A stretch of DNA of 64,000 bases from Marinobacterium rhizophilum DSM 18822 (GCF_000378045.1 NZ_KB899102.1:1-64000); one strand, 5' to 3'; counted from the first letter of the stretch, positions 38,951 through 49,066 are shown. The notes: generated by a model not told the origin, from the letters alone. Translations and numbers: made by a program.

Positions 38951-39111
38951 AGTTTTTAGTCTCTTAGACCTGTCCTTTTAGCCCGCTGTTGATTCAAGTG
39001 TAGCCCACCTTTGGTGTGCCGGTGGATGTTCGCACCAATTTTGCCAGAAGCATTTCCGTCACCCCTTTGATAGCGCCAAAGGGAGCAAGTTCAGGCCCTG
39101 AGCAAAACCTT

Positions 39112-40221
39112 TTAAAGGCGAAGCGCCTCCATCATTCCCTGCAGGAATCGGGCCGCTTCACCACCAGTCGCGGCCCGGTGGTCAAATGTTATCGACAGCG
39201 GCAATATTCGGTGGCCCTGAATGCTGTCACCGACCATAACCGGTTCACGTCGTATCGCACCGGCGCCGATAATGGCGACCTGGGGTGGCACGACGACAGG
39301 TGTGGCATAGCGACCGCACAAAGTGCCAAAGTTACTGAGCGTGATACTGGCCCCCTGTAGCTCGGCGGGAGGGATGGTGCGTGCCTTCACGTCGCCGCGC
39401 AGCCGGTTCAGGCCTTCGCGAAGGTCGTCGCTGCTGCGATTGCCGATATCGCGCAGGACCGGCACAAAAAGCCCGTGCTCCGTATCGACCGCTACACCCA
39501 GGTGTACGGCTTTTTGCAGGCGCCGGTTCAGGTGCTGGCCGTCAAACCAGGCATTGAGTGCGGGCTCGAGGGCGCAGGCGGCGGCAATGGCCTGAACCAG
39601 CCGCATGCTGATATCGGTTCCCGCGGGCCAGTGCTCAATATCGACGTCATCAAATAGGCTGACGGGAACGACCTGAGCGTGGGCCAGGGCCATGGTACGC
39701 GCCATTTGCTTGCGTACACCGCGCAGCGGCTCCGGAGCGCCGAGGCTGCGATTCTGGCTGGCAGCCTGCTCCACATCCTGAGTGCTGACCTGTCCATGAC
39801 GCCCTGTGCCGCTGATACTTTCAAGATCGACGCCCAGGCGCTGGGCCAGGTTGCGTACCGCGGGCGTTGCCCGCGCAGCCTGGTGCGCCAGTGTGCTGGG
39901 GGAAGCACCGATAATAAAGTCGTCATGGCTACTGTCACCTTGGGCGGTCTGTATCTGTCCGACCACGGTTGTGCTGTCATCACTGTCGCTGCTTTCGAAT
40001 TCAATCAGGGGTTCGCCCGTGTGAATGGTGTCCCCTGGCGCACCAAACAGGTGCGCTATCACGCCATCTTGGGGCGACGGAACCTCGACAATGGCTTTGG
40101 CCGTTTCAACCGATACCAGGACCTGATCGACACTGACGCTGTCACCTTCCTTTATATGCCACTGCACTATTTCAGCTTCTGGCAGGCCTTCGCCAAGATC
40201 TGGCAGCTTGAAATATTTCAT
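39112..40221 (-). CDS. Branched-chain 2-oxoacid dehydrogenase E2 (dihydrolipoamide acyltransferase)
   Basis: A 369-residue E2 with one lipoyl domain (residues 2-76; lipoylated lysine in VETAKAIVEVPSP), a short linker, an E3/E1-binding peripheral domain near 112-147 (ATPAVRNLAQRLGVDLESISGTG) and a catalytic domain. The active-site histidine is in SITFDHRAATGGEA; the usual DHRxxDG has threonine in place of the aspartate. ATG 40221 overlaps the E1 beta stop (ATGA), rejecting a 70-codon upstream extension. It is the last gene of the leucine dehydrogenase/BCKDH operon. Confidence 0.9.
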   Translation of the reverse strand: MKYFKLPDLGEGLPEAEIVQWHIKEGDSVSVDQVLVSVETAKAIVEVPSPQDGVIAHLFGAPGDTIHTGEPLIEFESSDSDDSTTVVGQIQTAQGDSSHDDFIIGASPSTLAHQAARATPAVRNLAQRLGVDLESISGTGRHGQVSTQDVEQAASQNRSLGAPEPLRGVRKQMARTMALAHAQVVPVSLFDDVDIEHWPAGTDISMRLVQAIAAACALEPALNAWFDGQHLNRRLQKAVHLGVAVDTEHGLFVPVLRDIGNRSSDDLREGLNRLRGDVKARTIPPAELQGASITLSNFGTLCGRYATPVVVPPQVAIIGAGAIRREPVMVGDSIQGHRILPLSITFDHRAATGGEAARFLQGMMEALRL

Positions 40222-41201
40222 ACGAACTCCAAAGTTTGTCTGGCCGCCTCGACAATGTCTGCGCTGTTGGGCAGGTACTGATTTTCGAGCCTGTAGTAGG
40301 GCATTATGGTGTCGAATCCGGTCACGCGAGCCACGGGTGCCTTGAGGTCGAGGAGGCCGCGCTCGGCAAGGGTCGCGGAGATTTCTGCGCCCATGCCACC
40401 ATGGTGGGGCGCCTCGTGCACTATTACGCACCGACCGGTTTTGCTGACCGAAGCCAGCAGCGTAGCGTGATCGAGCAGATTCAGGGTGGCGACATCGATA
40501 ACTTCGCAGCTGATACCGTCCTGCGCGAGCTGGTCGGCGGCTTCCAGGGTTTCCTTGATCATGGCACCCCAGCTGATCAGGGTAATGTCGTTGCCTTCGC
40601 GCAGCGTAAAGCAGGTGTCCAGCGGCAGGGCGATGCCGTTGTCGCTCACCGGTTGCTTGACGGCGCGATAGATCCGTTTGGGTTCCAGAAAGATGACCGG
40701 GTCAGGGCAGCGAATGGCCGCCAGCAAGAGGCCATAGGCGCGTGCGGGGGAAGACGGAATCACTACCCGCAGGCCGGGTATGTGGGCTAACAGGGCTTCG
40801 GTGCTTTCTGAATGATGCTCGGGGGCATGGATGCCGCCGCCAAAAGGGGCTCGAATGACCAGTGGACAGCTGAGTCGCCCGCGTGTGCGGTTTCGCATGC
40901 GCGCGCCATGGGCGATAAGCTGTTCCATGGTGGGGAAAATGAACCCCATGAACTGAATTTCCGCCACGGGCTTCAGCCCCTGGCTCGCCATACCAATGGC
41001 CAGCCCCGCTATGAGGTTTTCCGCCAGCGGTGTATCCATGATGCGGTGCGGTCCGAAACGCTCAAGCAGACCGGCAGTGGCGCGAAAAACGCCCCCGTTT
41101 ACGCCGATGTCCTCGCCGAGCAGTACTACATCGGTATCCTGTTCCAGCTCATGGGCCAGGGCCAGATTCACCGCATCGACCATTGTCATGCTTTCACTCA
41201 T
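40218..41201 (-). CDS. Branched-chain 2-oxoacid dehydrogenase E1 beta subunit
   Basis: A 327-residue transketolase-like beta subunit. Conserved parts are LLGEDIGVNGGVFRATAGL, DTPLAENLIAGLAIGMA, EIQFMGFIFP, and the C-terminal domain (EGNDITLISWGAMI, VIVHEAPHHGGMGAEIS). It pairs with E1 alpha encoded 48 bases upstream to form the thiamine diphosphate-dependent decarboxylase. The adjoining leucine dehydrogenase gene favours branched-chain oxoacids over pyruvate or acetoin as substrate. Confidence 0.92.
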   Translation of the reverse strand: MSESMTMVDAVNLALAHELEQDTDVVLLGEDIGVNGGVFRATAGLLERFGPHRIMDTPLAENLIAGLAIGMASQGLKPVAEIQFMGFIFPTMEQLIAHGARMRNRTRGRLSCPLVIRAPFGGGIHAPEHHSESTEALLAHIPGLRVVIPSSPARAYGLLLAAIRCPDPVIFLEPKRIYRAVKQPVSDNGIALPLDTCFTLREGNDITLISWGAMIKETLEAADQLAQDGISCEVIDVATLNLLDHATLLASVSKTGRCVIVHEAPHHGGMGAEISATLAERGLLDLKAPVARVTGFDTIMPYYRLENQYLPNSADIVEAARQTLEFV

Positions 41202-41249
41202 CGGTATTTCCTCCCGGCAAATCGCTCCTTCGGGGCTGGTTGGCCAGAA

Positions 41250-42338
41250 CTACTCATGGTGGCGTCCTCCCGGCTCAGCCTGGCGGATGGCCCGTTCGCG
41301 CTGTTCGGACAGTTGAACGGGCAGCGTGGCATACAGATGATCGAACTGTGCGCCGGCACTGTCCGGCGCGGTGGCCAGGTAATCCTGCACTGCCTGTTGA
41401 ACGCGTGCATTGGCCGTCTGCTGCCACTGGGTTTCGCGGTTTTCATCCCACCAGCCGCGATCGTGCAGATAGTTGCGCAGGCGCTTGATCGGTTCCCTTT
41501 CCCAGGCGGCCTTCAGCTCTTCGTTGCTGCGGTAGCGGGTGGCGTCATCAGCGGTGGTGTGGTCCGACAGCCGATAGCTGATGGCCTCGATCACACTTGG
41601 GCCTTTACCGGCCCGGGCCCGTTCCAGCGCGCGCGATACGGCCTGGTGTACCGCGATCACATCGTTGCCATCCACCTGCTCGCCGCGTAAGCCGGCCCCT
41701 AGGGCTTTCTGGGCCAGGGTCGGGGCACCGCATTGCATGGCGCGGGGAACCGAGATGGCCCACTGGTTGTTGTTGATGATGAATACCAGTGGCAGTTGCC
41801 AGGTGCCGGCGACATTGAGCGCTTCCAGAAAATCACCCTTGGAGGTGGCGCCATCGCCGCACAGTGTCACAGCCACCCGTTTTTCGTCCCGTATTCGAAA
41901 GGCCGCTGCGACGCCGCAGGCATGCAGGCACTGGGTTGCAATCGGTACGCAGTTGGGCAAATCCTGCCCTTGCGCAGGGTTGGCGCTGCCGCGTTCATCT
42001 CCGCCCCAGTAAAGAAGCACGTCGCGCCATTCGATACCGCGCATAACCTGCATGGCATGGTTGCGGTAGTAGGGAATCAGCACATCTTCGGCCTGCATCA
42101 GGGCGGCGGTTGGAATATCGATGGCTTCGCCCCCCAGCATGGACGGGTAGGTACCCAGCTGGCCGGTACGTTGCAGGGCAATGGCCTTGCTGTCGAACAA
42201 ACGGGCCAGTGTCATTTGGCGGTAGTACTCAACCAGCGTATCAGGCTGTTCGGCCCACTCTGGTACGGTGTCAACGGCTTTGCCTGTGGCATCCAGGTAA
42301 CGAGAGAACAGAATTTCACCCTGATACGCGATGGTCAT
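41250..42338 (-). CDS. Branched-chain 2-oxoacid dehydrogenase E1 alpha subunit
   Basis: A 362-residue thiamine diphosphate-binding subunit. The TPP motif runs from CGDGATSKGDFLEALNVAG to IINNNQWAISVP (about residues 160-195). The phosphorylation-loop region reads YRLSDHTTADDATRYR, typical of BCKDH/PDH E1 alpha. GAGGAAAG precedes the ATG, and the gene overlaps the end of the leucine dehydrogenase gene by 23 bases, which argues for translational coupling. A pyruvate or acetoin dehydrogenase role is the main alternative. Confidence 0.92.
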   Translation of the reverse strand: MTIAYQGEILFSRYLDATGKAVDTVPEWAEQPDTLVEYYRQMTLARLFDSKAIALQRTGQLGTYPSMLGGEAIDIPTAALMQAEDVLIPYYRNHAMQVMRGIEWRDVLLYWGGDERGSANPAQGQDLPNCVPIATQCLHACGVAAAFRIRDEKRVAVTLCGDGATSKGDFLEALNVAGTWQLPLVFIINNNQWAISVPRAMQCGAPTLAQKALGAGLRGEQVDGNDVIAVHQAVSRALERARAGKGPSVIEAISYRLSDHTTADDATRYRSNEELKAAWEREPIKRLRNYLHDRGWWDENRETQWQQTANARVQQAVQDYLATAPDSAGAQFDHLYATLPVQLSEQRERAIRQAEPGGRHHE

Positions 42339-43413
42339 TGCTGCTTTCCTCTGTCGATTCTGCGGGCTTCTCGTCGCCTTCAGAGCTGTGTCTGGCGGCC
42401 TCGATAATGGCCTCTGCCCGCCGGTTGGCCAGTACGCTGGTGGGCGTGTTCAGGGCGTCTGCCTGCCTGAACAGGCCTTCGAGCTCAGCGCCGATACTAT
42501 GTATCTTTGCGGTGATTGCCTCGGCGGATGCCCTGGCATGGTTGAGGGCCACAAAAATCAGGCCGCCGGCATTGATAAGGTAATCGGGCGCATAAAGAAT
42601 GCCGCGCTGGTGCAGCATTTCGCCATGGCGCTCTTCGGCCAATTGATTGTTGGCAGAACCCGCGACGATGCTACAGCGTAACTGCGGGATGCTGTCGTCA
42701 TTGAGGATGGCGCCCAGCCCGCAGGGGCTGAAAACATCCGCCTGCACCTGGTAAATGTCGTTGACATCGACACATTGGGCACCGAAGGCCTGCCTTGCCG
42801 CGATGCAACGCCGGTTATTCAGATCGCACACGATCAGTTGGGCGCCAGCTTCATGCAGCAGCCTGGCTACCTCAAAGCCGACATGACCAAGACCCTGCAG
42901 CGCGACCTTGATGCCGCACAGTGAGTGATGTTCGAGCTTGTGGCGCACGGCACAGCCAATCCCTTCAAAGACGCCCAGTGCGGTGGAGGGCGAAGGGTTA
43001 CCGGTGCGGCTGGTGCAGCTGACCCATTGGGTGCGGGTGGCAATGGCATCCATGTCCTCAACCAGAGTGCCGCTGTCCATGGCGGTGATGTAGCGCCCGC
43101 CGAGGTTATTGATAAACTGCCCAAATGCAGCCATCAGGGCGCCGCGATCATAGTCGCCCGGGGGCTGCATGATGACGGCCTTGCCCCCCCCGTGGGGGAG
43201 ACCCGCCAGGGCCGCTTTATAGCTCATGCCCCGGGCGAGGCGAATGGCATCGGTGATGGCCTGTGCATCGCCGGCATAGGGTATGAAGCGGCAGCCACCG
43301 ATAGCGGGTCCGCGAACGGTGGAGTGGATGGCGATAATGGCACGCAACCCGGTATCAGGGTCCGCGGCAAAGTGAAGGTCTTGCAGACCGGTGCTTTCCA
43401 TCTGTTCAAACAT
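42316..43413 (-). CDS. Leucine dehydrogenase (Glu/Leu/Phe/Val dehydrogenase family)
   Basis: A 365-residue NAD-dependent amino acid dehydrogenase. It shows GPAIGGCRFIPYAG, the catalytic region ARGMSYKAALAGLPHGGGKAV with its lysines, and a Rossmann domain (VALQGLGHVGFEVARLLHEAG). Length and motifs fit leucine dehydrogenase rather than glutamate dehydrogenase. It opens an operon with E1 alpha, E1 beta and E2, giving a path from leucine, valine and isoleucine to branched acyl-CoA. A dedicated lipoamide dehydrogenase (E3) is not in the cluster. Confidence 0.92.
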   Translation of the reverse strand: MFEQMESTGLQDLHFAADPDTGLRAIIAIHSTVRGPAIGGCRFIPYAGDAQAITDAIRLARGMSYKAALAGLPHGGGKAVIMQPPGDYDRGALMAAFGQFINNLGGRYITAMDSGTLVEDMDAIATRTQWVSCTSRTGNPSPSTALGVFEGIGCAVRHKLEHHSLCGIKVALQGLGHVGFEVARLLHEAGAQLIVCDLNNRRCIAARQAFGAQCVDVNDIYQVQADVFSPCGLGAILNDDSIPQLRCSIVAGSANNQLAEERHGEMLHQRGILYAPDYLINAGGLIFVALNHARASAEAITAKIHSIGAELEGLFRQADALNTPTSVLANRRAEAIIEAARHSSEGDEKPAESTEESSNDHRVSG

Positions 43414-43822
43414 GACCAGATCCTCCGTGCACAGCCAGGGCGCGGGGGTGCTCTGAGCGGATTTTATGCGCGGGCTGCTACCTTTTGGATAGCACAGGTT
43501 TTACTAAAGTTCAGGCGCTAAATTGAAAATAAGTGTTTGATTTTGCAGGTGCGAAACAGGTGGTTGATAGCGCTGGCGGGGGCTGCGGCGGTATTTGGCC
43601 GAGCGCAAAATAAAACGCGCCTTTCATGGCGGGCGTGACTTCTGCCTGAGCTGGGCAGGCCCATGCACGGGGGGATCACTGTATTTATTTCAGGATGGGG
43701 TGAAGCCTGTCGGGCCTTGGTCCACGACTGCCGGGATGCAGGAGATAGCGCAGCTATGCAGGAAGTAGCACAGCGCTTGGAGCCGTTATCGAGTCGATCC
43801 GTGTTGAGCAGTCGACAGGCAG
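43414..43822. other. Intergenic region upstream of the leucine dehydrogenase operon
   Basis: About 409 bases. The AT-rich stretch 43480-43550 is the likely promoter region for the minus-strand operon. A 61-codon frame at 43663-43848 on the plus strand has no recognisable domain and runs into the end of the next gene. Nothing else is visible. Confidence 0.4.
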
Positions 43823-44911
43823 CTAATGGAACGGTTGCTCAGCGCTGATGAGCCAGTCCGAGTCGATACGGATAAGGCTTAGCACGCGCTGTACGGAGTC
43901 ACCTTCCTCGGGGGGAACCGGGCCTGCCTGCAAGGTTACTTCGACCCAGTCCGACGTCATGATTGCCAGTTCATAGGCCTGCAGTTGCAGGGCGGCGGCC
44001 GGCTGCGCCAGTGATTGCAGCCACTGTGCATGGTTGGTCTTGTTGCTGGGGCGAAAGCCTGGAATGTAGAGCGCGGCGCGTTGTTGGGTTTCCAGCGCCT
44101 GGCTTCGTGCCCAGGCTTCGAGGGCATCTGCGATCTGAGCCGTAATTGCGCGGGCATCGGCGGCATCGAGGCTACTGTCCAGGGTTTCGAGCTGTGGTGC
44201 CGGACGTTTTCGGCGCACACCCAGGGCATTGCTGTAAGTGTTGCCTGCCAGCTCGGCGTAAAGGCTGCGCAGGTTGGCGTGAATCCGGGCGTAATGGGGG
44301 TGCGTTGCCAGGGCCTTCTGGAGCTGGTTGATGGCCTCACTGTACTGGCCTGATTCCGCCAGCATGACGCCAAGGTTGTTGTAGGCTTCGGGACGATCGG
44401 GATAGAGCGCGATCAGCTGCATAAGCTCCGACTGGGCATGCTGAGGAAATCCCTCGCGGTACAGCAACTGTGCTTCATACAGTGTCTGACGGTAGGGCGC
44501 ATCGGCCAGCAGCGTCGGCAGTGGCGGGGGAGGCTCGGGCATGCGTTCCTGCTGCGGTGCAGCGGGGGGCGGAAGCACGATATCGGACTCGTCGCGGCTA
44601 TCCGTGCTGTCTGCATGCTCGACTTTTTCACTGCTGAGCCAGCTTTTTATCCTGGCCAGTTCGGCGTAGAGCGCATCATCTGTCACATTGCCGTTTTCCG
44701 GCTCGGCGTCCTGGCGGAGCGCTTGATGTGTCGGGGCGGTGTCTGCCGGTTCCTGTGCATCGCAGCTGAAGGACTCGACACTGCCGCCGCGCAGGCAATA
44801 GGGAGAGTCGGGCCTTGCGATACTTTCCTGGCGGGTGCTGCAGCCAGCCAGCATGGCTGTCAGCAGGGTGCTGAGCAGCAGGGCTGCTACCGTGCGTCGT
44901 TCCATATGCAT
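43823..44911 (-). CDS. TPR-containing outer-membrane or periplasmic lipoprotein
   Basis: A 362-residue lipoprotein. The signal peptide ends in the lipobox LAGC. A proline-rich, low-complexity segment (around PPPAAPQQERMPEPPPPLP) precedes two tetratricopeptide repeats near residues 150-220 (AYNNLGVMLAESGQYSEAINQLQKAL). The C-terminal 130 residues are not recognised. Two earlier ATGs (44923 and 44965) are in frame; 44911 has GGA at a workable distance. Function unknown; a scaffold for an envelope complex is the usual role of such proteins. Confidence 0.75.
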   Translation of the reverse strand: MHMERRTVAALLLSTLLTAMLAGCSTRQESIARPDSPYCLRGGSVESFSCDAQEPADTAPTHQALRQDAEPENGNVTDDALYAELARIKSWLSSEKVEHADSTDSRDESDIVLPPPAAPQQERMPEPPPPLPTLLADAPYRQTLYEAQLLYREGFPQHAQSELMQLIALYPDRPEAYNNLGVMLAESGQYSEAINQLQKALATHPHYARIHANLRSLYAELAGNTYSNALGVRRKRPAPQLETLDSSLDAADARAITAQIADALEAWARSQALETQQRAALYIPGFRPSNKTNHAQWLQSLAQPAAALQLQAYELAIMTSDWVEVTLQAGPVPPEEGDSVQRVLSLIRIDSDWLISAEQPFH

Positions 44912-45013
44912 AGTGTTATCCATTCCCTGCGGGGCCCTGTATCGGCCGCGGCTGTGCTTCGACAAGCCGCGGAGCGAAACGGTGACAGTCGGTTAGCGGT
45001 CAATAGCCAGTAT

Positions 45014-45628
45014 TCAGTGCTGTGCACCAGACAGAACCAGACCCGCACCTATCAGCGCACTGCCAGTAACCCGGTTCTGCGTTCTGCGTGCTCGAGGGTT
45101 CTGCATCAGGTGGCGCAGCCTTGATGCCAGCAGACTATAGCCGGTCATGACGCACCAGTCGACGGCCACCAGCGTGGTACCGATAATCAGTAGCTGCGGT
45201 GCTTGCGGCTGCGCGGGGTCGAGAAACTGAGGAATCAGTGCGATCAGGAACACCAGCCCCTTAGGGTTGGTGATATTGATCAGCAGGCTCTGGCCAAAGG
45301 CGCGGTGCCAGCCTGACGGACGCCCCTGATCCAGTTCCAGTTCTCCCCGGTCACGCCATTTCTGGATACCGAGCCACACCAGGTAGGTAACCCCCAGCCA
45401 CTTGATGGCGCTGAACAGGGTAACAGACGCTGCGATCAGGCTGCCAAGCCCGACGCCCACGATGATCATCTGGATGCCATAGCCGCAGATCAGGCCGAGG
45501 ATCGCCGGTTGGGCACGGCCCACGCCCTGGCTCAGGCCGTAACTCATGGCTGTCACGGCACCGGCACCCGGTGACAGGCTGATCAGGGTGGCGGCGGCCA
45601 GTAGCGTGAGCCAGATCGTATAAGTCAT
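45014..45628 (-). CDS. RhtB/LysE-family amino acid exporter
   Basis: A 204-residue transporter with about six membrane helices. The motif SPGAGAVTAMSYGLSQG near residues 19-35 and SLLINITNPKGLVFLIALIPQF near 115 are characteristic of RhtB homoserine/threonine exporters. The 28-codon extension upstream of ATG 45628 is not supported. It differs from ArgO at 27176, which belongs to another branch of the superfamily. Confidence 0.9.
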   Translation of the reverse strand: MTYTIWLTLLAAATLISLSPGAGAVTAMSYGLSQGVGRAQPAILGLICGYGIQMIIVGVGLGSLIAASVTLFSAIKWLGVTYLVWLGIQKWRDRGELELDQGRPSGWHRAFGQSLLINITNPKGLVFLIALIPQFLDPAQPQAPQLLIIGTTLVAVDWCVMTGYSLLASRLRHLMQNPRARRTQNRVTGSALIGAGLVLSGAQH

Positions 45629-45711
45629 GCTAGTACCTTGTCGGATGAACGCGTGTCCGGCCTGAGCCGGGGGCGATGCGCGGCTGTGTGGAATCTGCCT
45701 ATCATAAAACA

Positions 45712-45739
45712 AAAACAGCCGCCCGAAGGCAGCTGTTTT
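45712..45739. terminator. Terminator between purD and the RhtB gene
   Basis: AAAACAGCCGCC and GGCAGCTGTTTT form a twelve-base stem with one mismatch around CGAA. In the minus direction it is followed by a T-rich run, so it ends the purH-purD transcript. Confidence 0.85.
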
Positions 45740-45784
45740 GCGCAGTCTTGGTATTCATTACTGCGGCTCAAACGGACGAATGCC

Positions 45785-47074
45785 TTAACTTTCGGCCTGT
45801 TCGCGTGCGATGGCACGGTAAGCGATATCGGTGCGGTAATACGCGCCTTCCCAGCTGACCTGCTGCAGCAGCGCATAGGCCCGCTGCTGGGCATCGGTGA
45901 CGGTATCGCCGAGTGCCGTAACGCATAGAACCCGGCCGCCGGCCGTGACCACCTGACCATCACGCAGGGCGGTGCCGGCATGGAACACCTTGCAACCTTC
46001 CGGTGTCTGCGCAGGCTCGCTGATGACATCGCCCTTGCGGTAGTCGCCGGGATACCCCTCTGCGGCCATGACAACACCCACGGCGGGGCGGGGATCCCAC
46101 TCGATGCTGACCTGATCCAGACGACGCTCTATGGCCGCCATGCACAGATCCGCCAGGCTGGACTTGAGGCGCAGCATGATGGGCTGGGTCTCCGGGTCGC
46201 CAAAGCGGCAGTTGTACTCGATGACCTTGGGCGTGCCATCGGCCATGATCATGAGGCCGGCATACAGGAAACCGGTGTACTCGTTGCCTTCAGCCGCCAT
46301 GCCACGCACCGTCGGCATGATGACTTCGTCCATGGCACGCTGGTGGATTTCGGGTGTCACCACCGGCGCCGGTGAGTAGGCACCCATGCCACCGGTGTTG
46401 GGACCGGTATCGCCATTGCCCACGCGCTTGTGGTCCTGGCTGGTGGCCATGGCCAGAACATGCTCGCCGTCCACCATGACGATGAAGGAGGCTTCTTCGC
46501 CATCAAGGAATTCCTCGATCACCACGCGGCTGCCGGCTTCGCCAAAGGCGTTGCCGGCCAGCATGTCGCGGATGGCGTCTTCGGCTTCTTCGAGGGTCAT
46601 GGCAACGATCACGCCCTTGCCGGCGGCCAGGCCATCGGCCTTGATGACGATGGGGGCACCTTTTTCACGCACATAGGCCAGGGCCGGCTCTATGTCGGTG
46701 AAATTCTGGTATTCCCCCGTCGGGATCTGATGCCGGGCCAGGAAGTCCTTGGTGAAGGCCTTGGAACCTTCAAGCTGCGCGGCGGCAGCGCTGGGACCAA
46801 AGATGGCGAGGCCTTCGGCGCGAAAGCGGTCCACGACACCGGCCACCAGCGGCGCTTCAGGGCCGACAATGGTCAGGTCGATGGCGGCTTTGTGCGCAAA
46901 GGCCACCAGGCCGTCCAGGTCGAGCACGTCGATAGCGACGTTCTCGATCTTGGCTTCCAGGGCCGTGGCGGCATTGCCGGGTGCCACGAAGACTTTCTCG
47001 ACACCGGCGTCGCGTGCTGTACTCCAGGCAAGGGCGTGTTCACGCCCGCCGGAGCCGATGATCAATACTTTCAT
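45785..47074 (-). CDS. purD: Phosphoribosylamine-glycine ligase
   Basis: A 429-residue ATP-grasp enzyme making glycinamide ribonucleotide, the second step of purine synthesis. The N-terminus [42 protein letters not shown] and [13 protein letters not shown] are diagnostic. ATG 47074 is preferred over an upstream in-frame ATG at 47089 because it gives the family N-terminus. purH lies 18 bases upstream. Confidence 0.97.
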   Translation of the reverse strand: MKVLIIGSGGREHALAWSTARDAGVEKVFVAPGNAATALEAKIENVAIDVLDLDGLVAFAHKAAIDLTIVGPEAPLVAGVVDRFRAEGLAIFGPSAAAAQLEGSKAFTKDFLARHQIPTGEYQNFTDIEPALAYVREKGAPIVIKADGLAAGKGVIVAMTLEEAEDAIRDMLAGNAFGEAGSRVVIEEFLDGEEASFIVMVDGEHVLAMATSQDHKRVGNGDTGPNTGGMGAYSPAPVVTPEIHQRAMDEVIMPTVRGMAAEGNEYTGFLYAGLMIMADGTPKVIEYNCRFGDPETQPIMLRLKSSLADLCMAAIERRLDQVSIEWDPRPAVGVVMAAEGYPGDYRKGDVISEPAQTPEGCKVFHAGTALRDGQVVTAGGRVLCVTALGDTVTDAQQRAYALLQQVSWEGAYYRTDIAYRAIAREQAES

Positions 47075-47092
47075 GGAATCTCCCTGCACGCC

Positions 47093-48682
47093 TTAGTGGC
47101 GGAAGTGACGCATACCGGTGAAGACCATGGCGATACCCGCCTCGTCGGCGGCCTTGATCACTTCGTCGTCGCGCATTGAACCGCCGGGCTGGATCACTGC
47201 AGTGATGCCGGCCTTGGCCGCGTTGTCGATACCGTCGCGGAACGGGAAGAAGGCATCGGATGCCATCACGGCGCCCTCAACCTGCAGCCCTGCGTGTTCA
47301 GCCTTGATGCCGGCAATGCGAGCCGAGTTGACGCGGCTCATCTGGCCGGCGCCCACACCGATGGTCTGGCGGTTCTTGGCGTAGACGATGGCGTTGGATT
47401 TAACGAACTTGGCCACTTTCCAGGCGAAGATCAGATCGTGCACTTCGGCTTCGGTGGGCGCGCGCTGGGTGACGATCTTGAGATCGTCCGCACCGATCAT
47501 GCCGGTATCGCGGCTCTGGACCAGCAGGCCGCCGTTGACGCGCTTGTAGTCCAGGTCGTTAATGCGCTCGGCAGACCACTGGCCGCACTCGAGCAGTCGT
47601 ACGTTTGCCTTGGCGGCAACCACGGCACGGGCTTCCTGGCTGATGCTGGGGGCAATGATGACTTCGACGAACTGGCGATCAACGATGGCCTGCGCCGTGT
47701 CGGCATCCAGTTCACGGTTGAAGGCGATGATGCCGCCAAAGGCCGATTCGGTGTCGGTGGCATAGGCCAGCTCGTAGGCCTGGCGAATGCCGCCTTCCGG
47801 GCTTACACCGACACCGCACGGGTTGGCGTGCTTGACGATGACGCAGGCCGGCTTGACGAAGCTCTTGACGCACTCAAGCGCGGCATCGGTATCGGCAACG
47901 TTGTTGTAGGACAGTTCCTTGCCCTGCAACTGGCGCGCGGTGGCGATGCCGATGTCCGCCGGATTGGCCTCAACGTAGAAGGCCGCTTTCTGGTGCGGGT
48001 TCTCGCCGTAGCGCATGTCCTGAGCCTTGATGAACTGGGTGTTGAAGGTGCGCGGGAATTCGGCCGGCGCCTCTTCGCTGCCATCGACGATGGCGCCCAG
48101 GTAATTGGCAATCATGCCATCGTAGGCGGCGGTGTGCTCAAAGGCCTTTACGGCCAGGTCGAAGCGGGTCTTGTGAGTCAGGCCGCCAGCGTCCTTCAGT
48201 TCGGCCAGAATGGCGTCGTAGTCGCTAGAATTGACGACGATGGCAACATCTTTATGATTTTTGGCAGCGGATCGCACCATGGTGGGGCCACCAATGTCGA
48301 TATTCTCGATTGCCATGGGCAGATCGCAATCCGGGCGAGCGATGGCCTGGGCGAAGGGGTACAGGTTTACCACCACCATATCGATCGGGGCGATGCCATG
48401 ATCCTGCATGATGGCATCATCGATGCCGCGACGGCCCAGAATGCCACCATGGATCTTCGGATGCAGGGTTTTGACGCGCCCGTCCATCATTTCGGGAAAG
48501 CCGGTGTGGTCGGATACTTCAACGGCGTTGATGTTCTGCTCGCGCAGCAGCTTGAAAGTGCCGCCGGTAGAGAGAATTTCGACGCCTTCGGCTGCGAGGG
48601 CCCGTGCAAACTCGACGATGCCTGTCTTGTCCGATACGCTGATCAATGCGCGGCGAACCTGGGTGCTGTGTTGCTCTGCCAT
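47093..48682 (-). CDS. purH: Bifunctional AICAR transformylase/IMP cyclohydrolase
   Basis: A 529-residue enzyme catalysing the last two steps of IMP synthesis. The N-terminal cyclohydrolase domain has [17 protein letters not shown] and [17 protein letters not shown]. The C-terminal transformylase carries the KHANPCGVG motif near residue 270 and [11 protein letters not shown]. It lies 42 bases after fis, continuing the dusB-fis-purHD order of the Pseudomonas lineage. Confidence 0.97.
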   Translation of the reverse strand: MAEQHSTQVRRALISVSDKTGIVEFARALAAEGVEILSTGGTFKLLREQNINAVEVSDHTGFPEMMDGRVKTLHPKIHGGILGRRGIDDAIMQDHGIAPIDMVVVNLYPFAQAIARPDCDLPMAIENIDIGGPTMVRSAAKNHKDVAIVVNSSDYDAILAELKDAGGLTHKTRFDLAVKAFEHTAAYDGMIANYLGAIVDGSEEAPAEFPRTFNTQFIKAQDMRYGENPHQKAAFYVEANPADIGIATARQLQGKELSYNNVADTDAALECVKSFVKPACVIVKHANPCGVGVSPEGGIRQAYELAYATDTESAFGGIIAFNRELDADTAQAIVDRQFVEVIIAPSISQEARAVVAAKANVRLLECGQWSAERINDLDYKRVNGGLLVQSRDTGMIGADDLKIVTQRAPTEAEVHDLIFAWKVAKFVKSNAIVYAKNRQTIGVGAGQMSRVNSARIAGIKAEHAGLQVEGAVMASDAFFPFRDGIDNAAKAGITAVIQPGGSMRDDEVIKAADEAGIAMVFTGMRHFRH

Positions 48683-48724
48683 GGTAGTTCGGGTTTCCGG
48701 TTTCCGGTTAACGAATTGGATCTA

Positions 48725-49066
48725 TTACAGCAGTCCGTACTGCTTCAGCTTCTTGCGCAGGGTACCGCGGTTCAGACCGAGCAGCTGGGAAGCCTTGGTC
48801 TGGTTGTCCTTGGTATAGGCCATGACGGTTTCAAACAGCGGCGCCTCGACTTCTGCCAGAACCATCTGGTAGACGTCGGTGACGGGTTGGCCGTCCAGCT
48901 GCTTGAAGTAGTGCGTCAGAGACTGGTGCACATTGTCACGCAGCGTTTGATTGCGCGTGTCCTGTGGCTGTTGCGTGGCAAGTGTCGGCTGTTTAAGTTC
49001 TTTAATATCCACTTTGGGTGTCTGTCCATTGCCTGTGATCAGGCCGCTGTGCCGCTTTGTGCCCAT
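48725..49066 (-). CDS. fis: DNA-binding protein Fis
   Basis: Fis bends DNA and activates rRNA promoters in fast growth. The C-terminal helix-turn-helix [26 protein letters not shown] is nearly identical to E. coli Fis. The open frame from 49066 gives 113 residues, about 15 more than E. coli, and overlaps dusB by 28 bases without a ribosome-binding site. GTG 49012 would give 95 residues; the start is therefore uncertain. dusB-fis is the standard operon in gammaproteobacteria. Confidence 0.93.
   Translation of the reverse strand: MGTKRHSGLITGNGQTPKVDIKELKQPTLATQQPQDTRNQTLRDNVHQSLTHYFKQLDGQPVTDVYQMVLAEVEAPLFETVMAYTKDNQTKASQLLGLNRGTLRKKLKQYGLL

Noticed and set aside
43663-43848. 61-codon plus-strand frame between two minus-strand operons
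   Set aside because: Runs into the end of the TPR lipoprotein gene and shows no recognisable feature.
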